NCBI GenBank assembly: GCA_021776135.1
Contig: JAJFGL010000030.1
Span: 38,632-102,631, forward strand
Direction of reading: 5' to 3'
Length of the DNA stretch: 64,000 bases
Source: Kiloniellaceae bacterium
Lineage (GTDB): Bacteria; Pseudomonadota; Alphaproteobacteria; Kiloniellales; J153
Part shown: in pieces, positions 62,580-64,000 of the stretch
Position numbering within the stretch: position 1 is the first letter of the stretch
Layout of the letters: each line of letters begins with the position of its first letter
Made by a program: the position numbers and the translations under genes
Notes under the pieces: model-generated
The model's input: only the letters and a program-made list of their open reading frames with translations
What the model was told of the DNA's origin: nothing
Database searches by the model: none

Positions 62580-63734
62580 ATGGCCTTGGACCGGGAAACA
62601 TTCGCGCAATTATTGGACACCATCGGACGTTTCGTCGAGAAGCGCCTGATCCCCTTGGAGGCCGAGGTTTCACAAACCGACACTATGCCACCCGCGCTTG
62701 TCGATGACATGCGCGCCTTGGGCCTCTTCGGCCTCTCGATACCGGAAGACCATGGCGGCCTGGGCTTGACGGTCGAGGAGGAAGTCCAGGTCATTATCGA
62801 GTTCGGCCATGCCTCGCCCGCCTTCCGTTCGGTGTTCGGCACCAACAACGGAATCGGCAGCCAGGGCATCGCGATCGACGGAACGGCGGCGCAGAAACGC
62901 AAATATCTTCCCAAGCTGGCCAGCGGCGAGATAATCGGTTCCTTCGCCCTGACCGAGGCGGACTCGGGCTCCGATGCCGCCTCCCTACGAACCACGGCCC
63001 GCATGGACGGCAATGTTTACGTCCTCAACGGTACCAAGCGTTTTATCACCAATGCGCCCAACGCGGGTTTATTCACGGTCATGGCCCGCAGCGATCCCGA
63101 TAACAAGGGCGCCTCGGGAATCTCCGCCTTTCTGGTCGAGGCGGGCACGCCCGGCCTGAGCCTTGGGCCGCCCTACAAGAAAATGGGCCAGCAGGGCGCC
63201 CATGTCTGCGACGTGATCTTCGAGGATTGCCGGATACCCGCCGATGCCGTTATCGGCGGCGTGGAGGGCCGGGGCTTCAAAACCGCCATGAAGGTGCTGG
63301 ACCGTGGCCGCCTGACCATATCCGGCATGTGCGTCGGCAATGCGGAGCGCCTCATCCGCGACAGCCTTGCCTACGCCATGGAACGCAAGCAGTTCGGCAA
63401 GGCGATCGCCGAATTTCAGCTTGTGCAGGCCATGCTGGCGGACTGCGAGGCCGAGGTTTATGCGGCCAAGTCCATGGTCCTGGATGCCGCCCGGCGCAAA
63501 GATGCCGGCGGAAAAGTCACCAAGCAGGCCGCGATCTGCAAATATTTCTGTTCAGAGATGGTGGGCCGCGTCGCCGACCGGGCGGTGCAGATTCACGGCG
63601 GCGCCGGCTATATGGCCGACTACGGCATCGAGCGCTTTTACCGGGATGTCCGGCTTTACCGTCTGTACGAGGGCACCTCGCAAATCCAGCAGCTCATCAT
63701 CGCCCGCGAAATGATGAAAGAGGCCGCGCGGTGA
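62580..63734 (+). CDS. acyl-CoA dehydrogenase
   Basis: FAD flavoprotein that makes a 2,3-double bond in an acyl-CoA, passing electrons to ETF. The 384 residues have the N-terminal helical domain (1-115), the beta domain with FALTEADSGSDAAS (about 121-134) and YVLNGTKRFITNAP. The C-terminal helical domain carries catalytic Glu364 in RLYEGTSQIQQLIIAREM and the QIHGGAGYMADYGIERFYRD segment. It is the last gene of the plus-strand pair. Confidence 0.95.
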   Translation: MALDRETFAQLLDTIGRFVEKRLIPLEAEVSQTDTMPPALVDDMRALGLFGLSIPEDHGGLGLTVEEEVQVIIEFGHASPAFRSVFGTNNGIGSQGIAIDGTAAQKRKYLPKLASGEIIGSFALTEADSGSDAASLRTTARMDGNVYVLNGTKRFITNAPNAGLFTVMARSDPDNKGASGISAFLVEAGTPGLSLGPPYKKMGQQGAHVCDVIFEDCRIPADAVIGGVEGRGFKTAMKVLDRGRLTISGMCVGNAERLIRDSLAYAMERKQFGKAIAEFQLVQAMLADCEAEVYAAKSMVLDAARRKDAGGKVTKQAAICKYFCSEMVGRVADRAVQIHGGAGYMADYGIERFYRDVRLYRLYEGTSQIQQLIIAREMMKEAAR

Positions 63735-63870
63735 AGGCCGCCCCTTGAAGCAGGGAATCCCATAAGACGGTATCTTGAGTAAGTGAAAGTTTGGATCGGC
63801 GGGATGCGTGCTTCAGCAAGCTCAGCATAAGGGTATTTCTTTGCGCCACACACGATTCACCCTCATCCTG

Positions 63871-64000
63871 GAGACCTTTGCACGAAGGGATAGATAGTGA
63901 TTCGATGATTTTGTTAGTTCATTGATTGGAGCGAAGCATGACAGAGCGTCGAATTGGTCAGTTAGGCTGGTCTGATGGGGTTGTTATGAAGCGGGGTGCT
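63871..64000 (+). mobile_element. probable left end of an insertion sequence, cut by the window edge
   Basis: GAGACCTTTGCACGA (63871-63885) resembles terminal inverted repeats that begin GAGACCTTTGCA in some IS5-like elements (recalled, not checked). It is followed by AT-rich DNA unlike the flanking GC-rich genes, then a ribosome site and an ATG whose frame is open to the edge. The right end is outside, so the repeat pair and target duplication cannot be seen. 63735-63870, before it, holds nothing I recognise. Confidence 0.45.
63938..64000 (+). CDS. partial ORF, possible transposase N-terminus
   Basis: ATG 63938 with GGAG six bases upstream opens a frame with no stop for 21 codons to the window end (MTERRIGQLGWSDGVV...). 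The short N-terminal pattern, a GQLGW run followed by a basic residue region, is like the start of some IS transposases. The length is too small to be sure. Confidence 0.4.
   Translation, partial: MTERRIGQLGWSDGVVMKRGA

Overview
The window is high-GC, gene-dense chromosomal DNA from a motile, free-living alphaproteobacterium. Evidence: a CtrA master regulator next to fliI, a ChpT-type histidine phosphotransferase, the FlbD flagellar activator inside the fli operon, DUF3553, and the DUF3305/DUF3306 pair beside formate dehydrogenase. The combination is most like Rhodospirillales and relatives; that placement is inference. No plasmid, phage or CRISPR signature was seen. The only probable mobile DNA is the left end of an insertion sequence at the right edge.

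Layout. (1) 1-13.9 kb: flagellar operon fliF-fliG-fliH-fliN-motA-flbD-flhA-flhF-flhG-fliK-like on +, facing fliI-fliJ on -. (2) 14.0-14.8 kb: ctrA with a strong terminator. (3) 14.9-20.6 kb: chemotaxis operon cheA-cheW-cheY-cheB-cheR on -, with a hybrid CheA. (4) 20.9-23.7 kb: an orphan ferric-iron permease, chpT and a DUF3553 gene. (5) 23.8-37.0 kb: two unrelated formate dehydrogenases facing each other. One is a cytoplasmic NAD-linked FdsGB-FdsA. The other is a periplasmic Tat-exported enzyme with Fe-S and cytochrome b subunits, a TorD chaperone, a small Tat protein, a small lipoprotein, DUF3305/DUF3306 and a WD40-cytochrome c fusion. (6) 37.2-39.1 kb: APS kinase and a ChaN-like lipoprotein. 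(7) 39.2-46.7 kb: an Mrp/MBH-type cation/proton antiporter locus with three NuoL/M/N-like subunits. (8) 46.6-50.7 kb: a MoCF-domain protein, sfsA, map, radC and tRNA-Asn. (9) 50.7-53.8 kb: amidohydrolase, class II aldolase and PPK2. (10) 53.8-63.7 kb: a compact acyl-CoA catabolic locus (FadJ-type fusion, thiolase, TAXI-TRAP transporter, NDP-forming acyl-CoA synthetase, acyl-CoA dehydrogenase). (11) 63.87-64.0 kb: probable insertion-sequence end.

How it fits together. CtrA, its phosphodonor ChpT, the flagellar activator FlbD, the flagellar basal body/export genes and the chemotaxis pathway lie within 24 kb. Near-identical CtrA-like boxes precede fliF and ctrA itself. The formate block offers two routes for formate electrons: to NAD+ in the cytoplasm, and to the membrane/periplasm. 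The last 10 kb could by itself import a carboxylate, activate it to a CoA thioester and run one full beta-oxidation cycle. The most unusual items are the WD40-cytochrome c protein in the formate operon, a palindromic repeat that supplies stop codons to the genes flanking it, a DUF4040 antiporter gene lacking a normal start codon, and a Fur-like box beside a near-consensus promoter for the formate operon.

No gene-free stretch exceeds about 300 bases; the longest (20632-20927) is described below.
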